Source: Sphingopyxis solisilvae (GTDB taxonomy: Bacteria; Pseudomonadota; Alphaproteobacteria; Sphingomonadales; Sphingomonadaceae). From it: 53,492 nucleotides of DNA. Within the stretch, counting starts at the first letter, position 1, and every line of letters starts with the position of its first letter. The notes under the pieces are model-generated. The model was given only the letters and a program-made list of their open reading frames with translations. It did no database searches and was not told the origin of the DNA. Below, one piece after another: positions 1 through 8,589 of this stretch. The DNA lies in contig NZ_JADKYM010000021.1 in assembly GCF_015475875.1 (NCBI RefSeq), positions 1-53,492 of the forward strand. Reading direction: 5' to 3'. Both the position numbers and the translations under genes were made by a program.

Positions 1-143
1 GAACCCCCCCCGTCTGGGGGGGAGGGGGACCGCCGCCGCAGGCGGTGGTGGAGGGGGCTATCGGCCTGACGCGCCGCCGAAGGGCGCCACCCCCCCTCTC
101 CGTCAGCGTTTCGCGCTGCCACCTCCCCGCAAGCGGGGAGGAT
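1..143. repeat. Palindromic intergenic repeat, family A (copy 1, possibly cut by window edge)
   Basis: GC-rich segment made of nested hairpins: a G-rich arm, an inner hairpin at 29-49 (stem GCCGCC/GGCGGT around a GCA loop, flanked by ACC and GGT), a CGTCAGCG...CGCTG segment, and a terminal hairpin CCTCCCCGC-AAGCGGGGAGG at 122-141. The same arrangement recurs at 27775-27909, 45893-46030 and, inverted, at 47918-48051. The left end may continue outside the window. It is not coding in any convincing way. Confidence 0.8.
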
Positions 144-275
144 TTGCCGTCCACACCTCCCCAAAACCGCCATCTGCGCGCTTCGAACCTCGGCAAAGGC
201 CCCTTGTCGCAGCGACTTGCCAGCCGCGCCGATCCCCGCCAATTTGGTTTCGAAAAGAAACCAACGGAGCGGACC

Positions 276-1199
276 ATGATCGACGATTTCGAGCAGCAGC
301 GTGTGACACTTTCCACCGGCATCGAACTCGATGTCGTCGACATCGGCCCGCGCGATGCGCCAACGCTGATCTTCCTTCACGGTTTTCCCGAATCGCACCG
401 CACCTGGCGGTATCAGCTGCCATATTTTTCCGACCGATACCGGTGCATCGCGCCCGACCAGCGCGGCTATCGCGGTTCGTCGAAGCCGCAGGACGCCAAA
501 TCCTATACCCCCGACAAGCTGATCGCCGACATCTTTGCCCTTGCCGACGCGCTTGGGGTCGGAGAGTTCACCATCGTCGGTCACGACTGGGGCGGGGCGA
601 TCGCCTGGGGCGTGGCGCTTGGCGGCCAGCCGCACGGGCTGCATCCGGCGTGGTCGGGGCGCGTCACCCGCGCCGTCATCGCGAATGCCCCGCATCCGGC
701 GATCTTCCAGCGCCTGTTGCACACCAACGCGCAACAGCGCGCGGCCAGCCAATATATCCGGACCTTCCGCGATCCGGCGAGCGACCCGATCATCGCCGAA
801 CATGGCATCGCAGGGATATTGGCGCACGCCTTTGCCGGGCGCGTGCCGAGCGGTGGGATCCAGCCGCCCGACGAGATCGCACGTTTGCTAAAGGATTGGG
901 AAGACCGCGACAGCTGCCGCGCGATGATCAACTGGTATCGCGCCTCGCCGACGGACGTGCCGCCGATGGACGCACCCTATGCCGAGCCACCGGCGGCGCC
1001 TTTTCCCAAACTCCACATTCCGACGCTGGTGATCTGGGCGCTCGACGATGTCGCGCTGCCACGGTGCAATCTGGATGGAATCGAGGCGCTTGTCTCCGAT
1101 GTCACGATCGTCGAGGTTCCCGATTGCGGCCATTTCGTACCGTGGGAAGCGCCCGATGCGGTCAATCTGGCGCTGAACGAGTTTCTCGCCGTCAACTGA
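276..1199 (+). CDS. Alpha/beta hydrolase, epoxide hydrolase-like
   Basis: 307 aa. It probably opens epoxides or hydrolyses a related small substrate in the cytoplasm; no signal peptide is visible. The fold signatures are clear: oxyanion-hole HGFPES at 35-40, nucleophile elbow GHDWGG with Asp104 (Asp rather than Ser points to the epoxide hydrolase/dehalogenase branch), cap-domain NWYR with Tyr231, acid Asp257 or Asp258, and catalytic His286 in GHF. ATG 276 begins where similarity-like sequence begins; the open frame extends upstream to 45 only through the repeat and is not believed. The gene stands alone, with a hairpin downstream. Substrate unknown. Confidence 0.88.
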   Translation: MIDDFEQQRVTLSTGIELDVVDIGPRDAPTLIFLHGFPESHRTWRYQLPYFSDRYRCIAPDQRGYRGSSKPQDAKSYTPDKLIADIFALADALGVGEFTIVGHDWGGAIAWGVALGGQPHGLHPAWSGRVTRAVIANAPHPAIFQRLLHTNAQQRAASQYIRTFRDPASDPIIAEHGIAGILAHAFAGRVPSGGIQPPDEIARLLKDWEDRDSCRAMINWYRASPTDVPPMDAPYAEPPAAPFPKLHIPTLVIWALDDVALPRCNLDGIEALVSDVTIVEVPDCGHFVPWEAPDAVNLALNEFLAVN

Positions 1200-1231
1200 T
1201 CGGAACCGCTCGACGTTCGGGGCAAAAAAGT

Positions 1232-1257
1232 GGCGGGCGGCATAGGCGCCGCCCGCC
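1232..1257. terminator. Perfect 10-bp hairpin after the hydrolase gene
   Basis: Arms GGCGGGCGGC (1232-1241) and GCCGCCCGCC (1248-1257) enclose a 6-nt loop. An A6 run lies just left of the stem (1224-1229), so the U tract would be on the leftward transcript; rightward there is only TTGGGGG. It may stop antisense transcription, or act only as a 3' stabilising stem for the hydrolase mRNA. The rest of 1200-1427 holds no gene that I can see. Confidence 0.4.
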
Positions 1258-1383
1258 GTTGGGGGGGGGTCTGAATGGCGCGCCGCGATGGCGCGCGAAA
1301 GGGTCTCGTCACTGGCAGTTTTTCCCCGTTTTCTGCCAGCGGTCCACGCATTGGAACGGCGAGTTAACCATAGATTCGGCCGA

Positions 1384-1419
1384 TATGGCAGGCTTTCACA
1401 TTCTCCCCAACTTGCCATA
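1384..1419. promoter_or_regulatory. Inverted repeat TATGGCA...TGCCATA before the AraC gene
   Basis: Seven-base perfect arms at 1384-1390 and 1413-1419, centre to centre 29 bp, ending 8 bp before the AraC-type start codon. AraC-family regulators often bind such paired half-sites in their own promoters. Operator function is inferred only from position and symmetry. Confidence 0.35.
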
Positions 1420-1427
1420 CTCGCGAC

Positions 1428-2210
1428 ATGGAAGTGGGAGGACTCAGCGTCGCCGTAAAGGTCGACCGGATTGACGGGCCAACGAGTTGGACCGTCGAAC
1501 AGGACGACCACATCCTCTATCTTTATGAGGCGGGAAGCTATCACTGGCTGGAAACCTGGCTCGACGACCGGCGCACGTCGCTGGGCGATCCGTTGCCCGG
1601 CGAAATCTGGTTGGCGCCCGCCGGTCAGCGCTATCATGGCACCGCAAAGGGCGCGGCGGTCCGCTATATCGAGGTGATAATCCCGCCGACGCGGCTTACC
1701 GTCACACCCGGTACCCGGCCGCTTGCGGGTCATTATGATCCGGCTTTGGCGGGTGAGGTGCGCGCGCTGGCCGCGGGCGACACCGCGGCCGCCGAACGAT
1801 TGCTGGCCTCTCTGGCGGCGACGCTGGGCGGGATGGCAGCGCGGCGCGAGGCGCCCGCGGTCACCCAGCGCATCAACGACTTGATGGCTTATATCCAGAC
1901 CCAGCTCGAATTGTCGCTGACCGTCGAGGACATGGCGGCGCAGGCGGGCATGTCGGTCAACAGCCTGATCGTGCATTTTGCCCGCGCGACAGGCTACACT
2001 CCGGCGCAATATATGTTGCGCCAGCGGCTGCGCCGCGCATGCTGGTTCCTGATGAACCGCCCGCTGTCGGTCGCCGAGATCGCCTTTGCCACCGGATTTT
2101 CGAGCCATGCCCATCTGTGCGCGATTTTCCGGCGCAAGCTTGGTATGTCGCCGGGCGAGTGGCGGCGGCGCCATGTTTCGGCTACCCTCGAACCGCCCTG
2201 GGAGGATTGA
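1428..2210 (+). CDS. AraC-family transcriptional regulator
   Basis: 260 aa. The N-terminal ~150 residues form a sensor-like region without a recognised ligand motif. Residues ~160-255 are an AraC-type double helix-turn-helix, with the characteristic segments LTVEDMAAQAGMS, YMLRQRLRRA, SVAEIAFATGFSS and FRRKLGMSPGEWRR. ATG 1428 is used because nothing family-like lies upstream. The next gene begins 3 bp after the stop, so the two are co-transcribed. A TATGGCA inverted repeat just upstream may be its own operator. Effector and targets are unknown; the adjacent small membrane protein is the best candidate target. Confidence 0.88.
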   Translation: MEVGGLSVAVKVDRIDGPTSWTVEQDDHILYLYEAGSYHWLETWLDDRRTSLGDPLPGEIWLAPAGQRYHGTAKGAAVRYIEVIIPPTRLTVTPGTRPLAGHYDPALAGEVRALAAGDTAAAERLLASLAATLGGMAARREAPAVTQRINDLMAYIQTQLELSLTVEDMAAQAGMSVNSLIVHFARATGYTPAQYMLRQRLRRACWFLMNRPLSVAEIAFATGFSSHAHLCAIFRRKLGMSPGEWRRRHVSATLEPPWED

Positions 2211-2212
2211 CG

Positions 2213-2458
2213 ATGTCCCACACCGCCATGATGTTGATTGCCGGAATGGGGCTGCTGATGCTGACCCGCTTGGTCCAGCGTGACGCGGCGCGGGCCACGC
2301 GGTTGTTCCTGATCCTGTGGTTGATCGTTTCGATCGGCAACCTGCTGGTCGGCGTCTTGTACGCCGGATACGGCTGGAGCGAAGAGGCCGCGATCTGGCT
2401 TTTGGTGTTCGGCCTGCCCGCCGCGATCGCGCTGGCGGCAAGGCGGATCGGCGGTTGA
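2213..2458 (+). CDS. Small three-helix membrane protein
   Basis: 81 aa, starting 3 bp after the AraC gene; its ribosome binding site GGGAGG lies inside the end of that gene. Hydrophobic spans at about residues 4-20, 29-51 and 58-75 predict an inner-membrane protein with short loops (RDAARATR between helices 1 and 2, GYGWSEE between 2 and 3). I do not recognise a family. Tight coupling to the regulator suggests it is regulated by it or senses for it; that is inference. Confidence 0.65.
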   Translation: MSHTAMMLIAGMGLLMLTRLVQRDAARATRLFLILWLIVSIGNLLVGVLYAGYGWSEEAAIWLLVFGLPAAIALAARRIGG

Positions 2459-2462
2459 GCTG

Positions 2463-2885
2463 TCAGTCTTCCGGGCGCAACAGGCAACCGCTGGCGCCCG
2501 CATAGCGCGCGCTGCGCGAGGCGAGGAGCGGAACGCTGCCGGTGACGGTCTTTGTCGCGGGATCTTCGGCCAGCGACACCATCTCCATTCCGGGTTCGAA
2601 ATCGCTCTGACAGCTTTCGAGGCTGCGACCCTGGACATAGCGGCACGAACAGCCGACGCGCGCGGCATAGGCCGAACCCAGTTCGGCCTGCGCCTGGAAT
2701 GCCGGAAACTTCCACACCAGCCCGCCAACGAGCAGCGCGGCCAGCAGGATTGCCCAAGGTAGGCAGCCGCCCCAACGACTTGGCTTTTTCGCGAGGCGGA
2801 CAGGGGCCGTTTCCGGCGCAGCCGCGGGGGCCGGTCGGTCGGGCGTTGAAGGATCGGTCGGGTTGGTGCTAGTCACCGGAACCAT
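2463..2885 (-). CDS. Hypothetical single-pass membrane protein with Cys-rich outer domain
   Basis: 140 aa if ATG 2885 is the start. A Pro/Ala-rich cytoplasmic stretch (residues ~1-38) precedes one membrane span (about LPWAILLAALLVGGLVW). The C-terminal domain has four cysteines in a CSC...C...C pattern. The family is not recognised. The start is problematic: the palindrome CATG at 2883-2886 would give start codons to both this gene and the divergent hydrolase, leaving no room for either leader outside the other's coding region, and no good ribosome binding site is visible. A GTG at 2876 is an alternative. Confidence 0.6.
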   Translation of the reverse strand: MVPVTSTNPTDPSTPDRPAPAAAPETAPVRLAKKPSRWGGCLPWAILLAALLVGGLVWKFPAFQAQAELGSAYAARVGCSCRYVQGRSLESCQSDFEPGMEMVSLAEDPATKTVTGSVPLLASRSARYAGASGCLLRPED

Positions 2886-4041
2886 GATCACGAAAAAACG
2901 CCTGCTGGCAAGTGCCGCGCTGACCGCCCTTGGCGCCTGGTCGCTGACGCAGGCGGCGGGGCAGGGCGCGCTGGCCCCCGCCGCGCCCGCGCCCAAGTTC
3001 GGGGCTTCGCTCGACAATGTCGGTGCGGCGGAGGCGCCGCAGCCGCTGCCCACGCTGCCCGCGCCGGTCAAAGCGCGCGCCGATGCATTGTTCGTCGATG
3101 CCGAAAACGTCGGTGAAACGCGCGCGCTGCTGGTACTGCGCGACGGCGAGCCGATCTACGAGCGCTATGCAGCGGGATTCGGCCCCGATTCAAAGTTGAT
3201 CAGCTGGTCGATGGCCAAGAGCATCACCGCGGTGCTCACCGGATTTCTCGTTGCCGACGGAAGACTGGCACTTGATGGCCCCGCGCCGGTCGCGGCGTGG
3301 CAGCGGAGCGGCGATCCGCGCGGTGCGATTACCCTGCGCCACCTGCTCCATATGTCGGCGGGGCTCGAACATATCGAAAATGGTGATCCGGTCTGGCGCG
3401 GCGATACGGTCGACATGCTGTTCGGCCCCGGCGCCGGTGACATGGCGGCCTTTGCCGAGGCCAAGCCTGCGGCAGCCCAGCCCGGCGAGATATTCAACTA
3501 TAGCTCGGCGACCAGCGTGATCCTGTCGGACATATTGGCCGACACGCTGACCCCGTCGCAGAACCCCGACGCGCGCCGCGACGCGATGCGCGAGTTTATC
3601 GCGGGGCGGCTTGCCGAACCGTTGGGGATGACGAGCCTGACCCCGGAGTTCGATGCCAGCGGCACGATGATCGGCGGGTCGATCATGCACGCGACGGCGC
3701 GCGACTATGCGCGGTTCGGCGAGTTTCTGCGGAACCATGGAGTCGTGAACGGCCAGCGGCTGCTGCCCGAAAGCTGGATGAAATTCATGCTCAGTCCTGC
3801 GGCCACCGACGGCGGCTATGGCGGGCATATCTGGCTCAATCGCAGGCGTCCGGCGGGGGCGCAGGCTGCGCTATGGCCCGATCGCGGTCCGAACGACCTG
3901 TTCGCGTGCATCGGCCATCAGGGGCAATATATCATCGTCTCGCCATCGCAGCGGGTGACGATCGTGCGGCTGGGAGTCACGAAAGGCGACCAGTTTCCGG
4001 CGCTGCGCCGTCATCTGGCCGATCTGACCGCCGCCCTATAA
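2884..4041 (+). CDS. Serine hydrolase, class C beta-lactamase/transpeptidase-like
   Basis: 385 aa with an N-terminal export signal (Lys-rich start, hydrophobic to ~25). The penicillin-recognising fold is shown by SxxK at Ser109-Met-Ala-Lys112, a Tyr206-Ser-Ser second motif where classical enzymes have YxN, and a C-terminal HQG at 345-347 in place of KTG. These departures suggest an esterase, amidase or 6-aminohexanoate-dimer-hydrolase-like enzyme rather than a true beta-lactamase. It acts outside the cytoplasmic membrane. The start at 2884 is preferred over 2863 because it gives a cleaner signal peptide. Its 3' end overlaps the convergent PhzF gene by 6 bp. Confidence 0.85.
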   Translation: MITKKRLLASAALTALGAWSLTQAAGQGALAPAAPAPKFGASLDNVGAAEAPQPLPTLPAPVKARADALFVDAENVGETRALLVLRDGEPIYERYAAGFGPDSKLISWSMAKSITAVLTGFLVADGRLALDGPAPVAAWQRSGDPRGAITLRHLLHMSAGLEHIENGDPVWRGDTVDMLFGPGAGDMAAFAEAKPAAAQPGEIFNYSSATSVILSDILADTLTPSQNPDARRDAMREFIAGRLAEPLGMTSLTPEFDASGTMIGGSIMHATARDYARFGEFLRNHGVVNGQRLLPESWMKFMLSPAATDGGYGGHIWLNRRRPAGAQAALWPDRGPNDLFACIGHQGQYIIVSPSQRVTIVRLGVTKGDQFPALRRHLADLTAAL

Positions 4042-4857
4042 CAGGAAGTCGCCGACCAGCGTCGTGACGCAAGTGCCGGTCAGTTCGACCATGTCGCCGT
4101 CGAGGCGGCAGCCGACATGGCCGCTGCGCGCGCTCGCCTGATACGCCGCAAAGGCGTCGCGCCCGAGCCGCGCTGCCCAAAAGGGTGTGAGGACGCTGTG
4201 CGCCGATCCGGTGACGGGATCCTCGTCGATCCCGGCGCCGGGAGCAAAGGCACGGCTGACGACATCGGCGCCGGACGGATCGCCGACGCCGGGTGCGGTG
4301 GCGATGTACAGGACATCGCCGCCTTCCCTGAGCGCGCGAAAATCGGGCGCCAGCGCCCGCACGCTCGCCGCGTCGGGATAGACGATCAGCGCGTAACCGC
4401 CAGCGTGCCACAGCGTTTCGACCGGCTCGCGGCCAAGCGCCCGCACGACGTCGGGCATCGCCTTCGGTGCGGGTGGGTAAGCGGGCAGCACCATGCGGTA
4501 GCCGTCATCCTCGCCGTTGCGCGCGACCCGCAATATCCCCGCCTTGCGGGTGCGAAAGCGCATGTCGCTTCGCCATTGCGCCGCCGACAACAGCACATGT
4601 CCGCTCGCCAAGGTGGCGTGGCCGCAGAGCGTAACCTCGACCGTCGGGGTGAACCAGCGCAGCTCGTAATCCGCTTCGCCGCTTTCGTCTGGGACGAGGA
4701 AGGCGGTTTCGGAAAGATTATTCTCCGCGGCAATTGCCAGCAGGGTCGTGTCATCGAGCCATTCCTCCAGCGGCATCACCGCCGCCGGATTGCCGGTGAA
4801 GGGCCGGTCGGCAAAGGCATCGACCCGGCTGATCGGAAGGCGTCGCGCGGCGCTCAT
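4036..4857 (-). CDS. PhzF-family isomerase/epimerase-like protein
   Basis: 273 aa, the usual length for the family. The N-terminal signature [15 protein letters not shown] and NLSETAF are present; Glu50 matches the catalytic glutamate of PhzF, which isomerises a phenazine precursor. [11 protein letters not shown] and the second-half GSAHSVL belong to the paired diaminopimelate-epimerase-like domains. No phenazine genes are nearby, so the substrate is unknown. Its ATG overlaps the pdxH stop (ATGA at 4854-4857), so it is translated from the pdxH mRNA. Confidence 0.87.
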   Translation of the reverse strand: MSAARRLPISRVDAFADRPFTGNPAAVMPLEEWLDDTTLLAIAAENNLSETAFLVPDESGEADYELRWFTPTVEVTLCGHATLASGHVLLSAAQWRSDMRFRTRKAGILRVARNGEDDGYRMVLPAYPPAPKAMPDVVRALGREPVETLWHAGGYALIVYPDAASVRALAPDFRALREGGDVLYIATAPGVGDPSGADVVSRAFAPGAGIDEDPVTGSAHSVLTPFWAARLGRDAFAAYQASARSGHVGCRLDGDMVELTGTCVTTLVGDFLL

Positions 4858-5444
4858 GGATAGAGAAATCCCATCGTCCAGCCGTCACCTGCCCGCTCGA
4901 ACAGCGTCCGTTCATGCAGCCGGTGCGCGCGGTCCTGCCAGAATTCGATGCGCTGCGGCGTCACGCGCCAGCCCGACCAACGCGGCGGACGCGGGACGTC
5001 CTGTCCCGCAAAGCGCGCCTGCATCTCGGCAAATCGGGTTTCAAATGTGGCCCGATCGGCCAGCGGGCGCGATTGGTCGCTGGCCCAGGCACCGAGTTGG
5101 CTGTCGCGACTGCGCGTGGCGAAATAGGCGTCGGCCGTCGCGTCGTCTACCGGGGCCACGGGCCCCTCGATCCGGATCTGGCGGCGCAGCGATTTCCAGT
5201 GGAAAAGCAGCGCAACCTGGGGGTTCGCCGCCAGCTCGCCGCCCTTGCGGCTGTCGAGATTGGTGTAAAAGACGAAACCGTCCGGCCCGTGGCCTTTCAG
5301 CAGCACCATACGAATGGAGGGTGCGGCGCCGGGCGTCGCTGTCGCCAGCGCCATGGCATTGGCATCGTTGGGCTCGCTGGCGCGCGCTTCACCGAACCAT
5401 GTGTCGAAAAGCGCAAAAGGGTCATCGGTCATGCGCGCGGTCAT
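4854..5444 (-). CDS. pdxH: Pyridoxamine 5'-phosphate oxidase
   Basis: 196 aa. An FMN enzyme that makes pyridoxal 5'-phosphate, the cofactor used by SufS among others. Family features: SIRMVLLKG near residue 45, [43 protein letters not shown], and the C-terminal [12 protein letters not shown]...RLHER...W...FLYP. ATG 5444 is chosen; ATG 5432 is possible, and the longer frame to 5564 runs into the repeat. Neither start has a strong ribosome binding site. It is first in a two-gene unit with the PhzF-like gene. Confidence 0.93.
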   Translation of the reverse strand: MTARMTDDPFALFDTWFGEARASEPNDANAMALATATPGAAPSIRMVLLKGHGPDGFVFYTNLDSRKGGELAANPQVALLFHWKSLRRQIRIEGPVAPVDDATADAYFATRSRDSQLGAWASDQSRPLADRATFETRFAEMQARFAGQDVPRPPRWSGWRVTPQRIEFWQDRAHRLHERTLFERAGDGWTMGFLYP

Positions 5445-5476
5445 AATGCGAGCTGATGGCGGGGAGCAAGCATTAA

Positions 5477-5602
5477 GCCCCTCCCCTTCAGGGGAGGGGT
5501 TTGGGTGGGGCCCATCGGCCTTGCGCAAGGACGATGGGCCCCACCCGCTGCGACTAGCGAACAAGTTCGCAAGTCTCGCTGCCCTCCCCTGAAGGGGAGG
5601 GC
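5477..5602. repeat. Palindromic repeat, family D (copy 1)
   Basis: Outer arms built on CCCTCCCC-TTCA-GGGGAGGG at each end (each itself a hairpin) flank an inner inverted pair GGGTGGGGCCCATCG / CGATGGGCCCCACCC. It fills most of the 254-bp divergent gap between pdxH and the DnaJ gene. A related element is embedded in the Rrf2 gene at 22926-23025. Confidence 0.75.
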
Positions 5603-5698
5603 GTGGATTGAGGCAAACTTGATCGTGCTCGCGCCCATTCCCACATGGCCGCGCAATGGGCCTTCACGGCCCGTCACTAATCGGGCTACAGGAGCATG

Positions 5699-6622
5699 AT
5701 GGCCGATCCTTATTCCACCCTGGGTGTTACAAAGACTGCAAGCGATGCGGAGATCAAGTCCGCGTATCGCAAGCTTGCCAAGGAACTCCATCCCGACAAG
5801 AACAAGGACAATCCGAAGGCGTCGGAACGCTTTTCCGACGTCACCAAGGCCTATGATATTTTGTCGGACAAGACCAAGCGCGCGCAATTCGATCGCGGCG
5901 AGATCGATGGGGACGGGAACCCCGCCATGCCCTTCGGTTATGGTGGCGGCGGTTTTCGCGGCGACCCGCGGGGCGGTGCTGGCGGCTTTTCGGGTTTTGG
6001 CAACGAAAGCGCGGATTTCGGCGATATTTTCGAAGGTCTGTTCGGCGGCCGCGCCGGCGGCGGGCCGTTCGGCGGTTTCGGCGGCCGCAACGCGCCGCCG
6101 CAAAAGGGCGCGAATGTCGCGTACCGTTTGGCGGTGTCCTTCATCGATGCCGCCACGCAAGCGCCGCAGCGGATCACGCTGGCCGACGGCGGCACGATCG
6201 ACCTGAAGCTGCCCGCGGGGGTCGAGACCGGAACCCAGATGCGGCTCGCCGGTAAAGGCCAACCAGGACCGGGCGGCGCGGGTGACGGGATTGTCACGAT
6301 CACGGTCAAGGACCATCCCTTTTTCGAACGCGACGGGGCCAACATTCGGCTCGACCTACCCGTGACGCTGGATGAGGCGATCAACGGTGCGAAGGTTAAG
6401 GTGCCGACGGTCGATGGTCCCGTGATGCTGTCGATCCCCGCCGGATCGACCTCGGGCAAGGTGATGCGGCTGAAGGGCAAGGGTTTCAGCCAGAAGGGCG
6501 GCGGGCGCGGCGATCAACTAGTACGCCTGATGGTCGATTTGCCCGCCGAGACCGGCGACCTGGCTGCCTTGCTGGGCGACTGGACCGACACGCGCGCCAT
6601 ACGAGCCGACCTTGGCGTGTAA
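5699..6622 (+). CDS. DnaJ/Hsp40-type co-chaperone without zinc finger (CbpA-like)
   Basis: 307 aa. Stimulates the ATPase of DnaK and delivers substrates. The J domain covers residues ~3-68 with the HPD tripeptide at 31-33. A Gly/Phe-rich linker (~80-135) follows, then the C-terminal substrate-binding beta domains. No CxxCxGxG repeats are present, so it is a type II (CbpA/DjlA-like) protein rather than canonical DnaJ. Two in-frame ATGs (5696, 5699) exist; the second is better spaced from AGGAG at 5690-5694. A membrane-protein gene starts 4 bp after the stop. Confidence 0.9.
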   Translation: MADPYSTLGVTKTASDAEIKSAYRKLAKELHPDKNKDNPKASERFSDVTKAYDILSDKTKRAQFDRGEIDGDGNPAMPFGYGGGGFRGDPRGGAGGFSGFGNESADFGDIFEGLFGGRAGGGPFGGFGGRNAPPQKGANVAYRLAVSFIDAATQAPQRITLADGGTIDLKLPAGVETGTQMRLAGKGQPGPGGAGDGIVTITVKDHPFFERDGANIRLDLPVTLDEAINGAKVKVPTVDGPVMLSIPAGSTSGKVMRLKGKGFSQKGGGRGDQLVRLMVDLPAETGDLAALLGDWTDTRAIRADLGV

Positions 6623-6625
6623 AGC

Positions 6626-7705
6626 GTGAGCGGGGAGACGGACCAGCAGGCCGCCGAAGCGCTGGCAAAACAGGTCGCAAAGGAAGTCGACGAGGAGTTT
6701 CTGGCCGAAGGCCATTCGCCGCATTCGCCCGAAGCGCGCGCGGAGCGCGCCAAGCGGATCAAGCTGCGCGCACGGGCGCAGGGCGTCATCGACGCCAGTC
6801 GCCAGCGGCTCGGTCCGGGAACACGGGTTTTCCATATCGTCCGACGCGTCGTCGTCGGCACCTATACCGACGGGTTCATCCATGCGGGCAATCTGGCCTA
6901 TCTGGCTTTGATCGCACTGTTCCCGTTTTTCATTCTGGTGGCGGCGGTGTTGTCTCTCATCGGTGGCAGCGTTGGCGGGGAGGCGGCGATCGAGGCGGTG
7001 TTTTCAACGATGCCGCCGTCGGTCGCGAATGCGCTGGCCGGGCCGATCCGCGAGGTGATGAGCGCGCGCACGGGCATCTTCCTGTGGCTCGGCGCACTGG
7101 TCGCGCTATGGACCGTGGGCAGCCTGATCGAAACGGTGCGCGACATTTTGCGCCGCGCGTATGGAACGAGCTTTTCCAAAGGCTTTTTTCACTATCGGCT
7201 GATGTCGATCGGCATCATTACCGGCGCGGTGGTGTTGATGCTGGTGTCGTTCAGCATGCAGGTGCTGATCGTCGGGGTCGAACAGTTTGTGACGCGCGTG
7301 CTGCCGCAGGAATATCGCGCTTTGGGCGTCGTCGCGATTTCGCGCGGGGTGTCGGGACTGGGGCTGTTTCTCGCAATTTATATGTTGTTCTACAGCCTGA
7401 CCCCGTCGAAATACCGGCGCTTGAAACAATGCCCGAAATGGCCGGGCGCGCTGTTCACCACCCTGTGGTGGATCGCGGTCACGCTGGCCTTGCCGCCGCT
7501 GCTCGCCAGCTTGCTCAGCTATGACGCGACCTACGGTAGCCTCGCAGGCGTCATGGTCGCGCTATTCTTTTTCTATCTCGTCGGATTGGGTATGGTGATG
7601 GGAGCCGAACTCAACGCCGCACTCGTCGAGGTTGAGGATTTGGGCCATGACGCTATTGGGCGCGTCGACAATGTAACCATAGCAAGGGCCGGAGACGCAG
7701 AATGA
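6626..7705 (+). CDS. YihY/BrkB-family inner membrane protein
   Basis: 359 aa from a GTG start 4 bp after the DnaJ stop. A charged cytoplasmic N-tail (~1-75) precedes about six hydrophobic spans; GNLAYLALIALFPFFILVAA, SLIETVRDILRRAYG and PSKYRRLK with LFTTLWWIA are typical of the family. The function is unsettled; some members were once called RNase BN in error. The stop overlaps the fabI start (ATGA at 7702-7705), so fabI is probably translated from this mRNA. Confidence 0.85.
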   Translation: MSGETDQQAAEALAKQVAKEVDEEFLAEGHSPHSPEARAERAKRIKLRARAQGVIDASRQRLGPGTRVFHIVRRVVVGTYTDGFIHAGNLAYLALIALFPFFILVAAVLSLIGGSVGGEAAIEAVFSTMPPSVANALAGPIREVMSARTGIFLWLGALVALWTVGSLIETVRDILRRAYGTSFSKGFFHYRLMSIGIITGAVVLMLVSFSMQVLIVGVEQFVTRVLPQEYRALGVVAISRGVSGLGLFLAIYMLFYSLTPSKYRRLKQCPKWPGALFTTLWWIAVTLALPPLLASLLSYDATYGSLAGVMVALFFFYLVGLGMVMGAELNAALVEVEDLGHDAIGRVDNVTIARAGDAE

Positions 7706-8529
7706 CGGGTTTGATGCAGGGCAAGCGGGGGCTGATCATGGGCCTCGCCAATGACAAATCGCTCGCCTGGGGCATCGCCAAGGCGCTGAACGCGCACGGT
7801 GCCGAGCTGGCAATCAGCTATCAGGGCGATGTGATGCTGAAGCGGGTCAAGCCGCTCGCCGACGAACTGGGCTGTGATTTTCTGATCGATTGCGATGTTG
7901 CCGACATGGGCAATCTTGACGCCGCCTTTGCGACGCTGGCCGAGCGCTGGCCGACGATCGACTTCGTGGTTCACGCGATCGGCTACACCAACAAGGAAGC
8001 ACTGCGCGGCAAATATGCTGACGTCACGCTCGATGATTTTCTGATGACGATGAACATCAGCGTGTACAGCTTCACCGCGGTCGCCGCCCGCGCCGCGGCG
8101 ATGATGACGCCTTTCGATCCGGAGACGGGCAGGGGCGGTGGCTCGATGCTGACCCTGAGCTATTATGGCGCCGAAAAGGTGATCCCGCATTACAACGTCA
8201 TGGGCGTCGCCAAGTCGGCACTGGAAACCAGCGTAAAATATCTCGCCAATGATTACGGCCCGCAAGGCGTGCGCGTGAACGCGATCTCGGCGGGGCCGAT
8301 CAAGACGCTCGCGGCATCGGGCATCGGCGATTTCCGGCTGATCCTGAAATGGAACGAGCACAATGCCCCGCTCCGCCGCAACGTGACCATCGACGATGTG
8401 GGCGGTTCGGCGCTCTATCTGCTCAGCGATCTGGCGTCGGGGGTGACGGGCGAAACGCACCATGTCGATGCCGGATATCACACCGTCGGCATGAAACAGG
8501 AAGACGCCCCGGATATTGCGCTTGTCTAG
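7702..8529 (+). CDS. fabI: Enoyl-[acyl-carrier-protein] reductase (NADH)
   Basis: 275 aa. Catalyses the last reduction of each fatty-acid elongation cycle. Short-chain dehydrogenase fold with the FabI-specific nucleotide motif GLANDKSLAWGIA near residue 14. Tyr154 and the catalytic pair Tyr164-x6-Lys171 match the FabI pattern, and SAGPIKTLAASGI is a family signature near residue 200. A single-domain FabI is the target of triclosan; no resistance substitution can be judged by eye. It overlaps the upstream membrane-protein gene by 4 bp. A palindromic repeat begins 2 bp after the stop. Confidence 0.95.
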   Translation: MTGLMQGKRGLIMGLANDKSLAWGIAKALNAHGAELAISYQGDVMLKRVKPLADELGCDFLIDCDVADMGNLDAAFATLAERWPTIDFVVHAIGYTNKEALRGKYADVTLDDFLMTMNISVYSFTAVAARAAAMMTPFDPETGRGGGSMLTLSYYGAEKVIPHYNVMGVAKSALETSVKYLANDYGPQGVRVNAISAGPIKTLAASGIGDFRLILKWNEHNAPLRRNVTIDDVGGSALYLLSDLASGVTGETHHVDAGYHTVGMKQEDAPDIALV

Positions 8530-8531
8530 AA

Positions 8532-8589
8532 CCCTCTCCCCTTGGGGGAGAGGGAGGGGCCCGTCGCGAAGCGATGGGAGGGTGAGGGT
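8532..8589. repeat. Palindromic repeat, family C (left copy flanking DUF559)
   Basis: Hairpin CCCTCTCCCC-TTGG-GGGAGAGGG is followed by GGCCC-GTCGC-GAA-GCGAT-GGG and AGGGTGAGGG. An inverted copy is at 8950-9010. The inner stems differ in sequence yet both pair, which argues for selection on structure. This copy overlaps the start of the DUF559 reading frame. Confidence 0.8.

Noticed and set aside
888..2441. 517-codon open frame on the reverse strand across the hydrolase and AraC genes
   Set aside because: Arg/Ala/Pro-rich composition typical of antisense frames in GC-rich DNA; both forward genes have clear domains.
2884..4041. True class C beta-lactamase
   Set aside because: Ser-x-x-Lys is present, but the second and third motifs (Tyr-Ser-Ser and His-Gln-Gly) depart from Tyr-x-Asn and Lys-Thr-Gly, so antibiotic hydrolysis is not claimed.
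4036..4857. Phenazine biosynthesis
   Set aside because: Only a PhzF-family protein is present; the other phenazine genes are absent and the family is broad.
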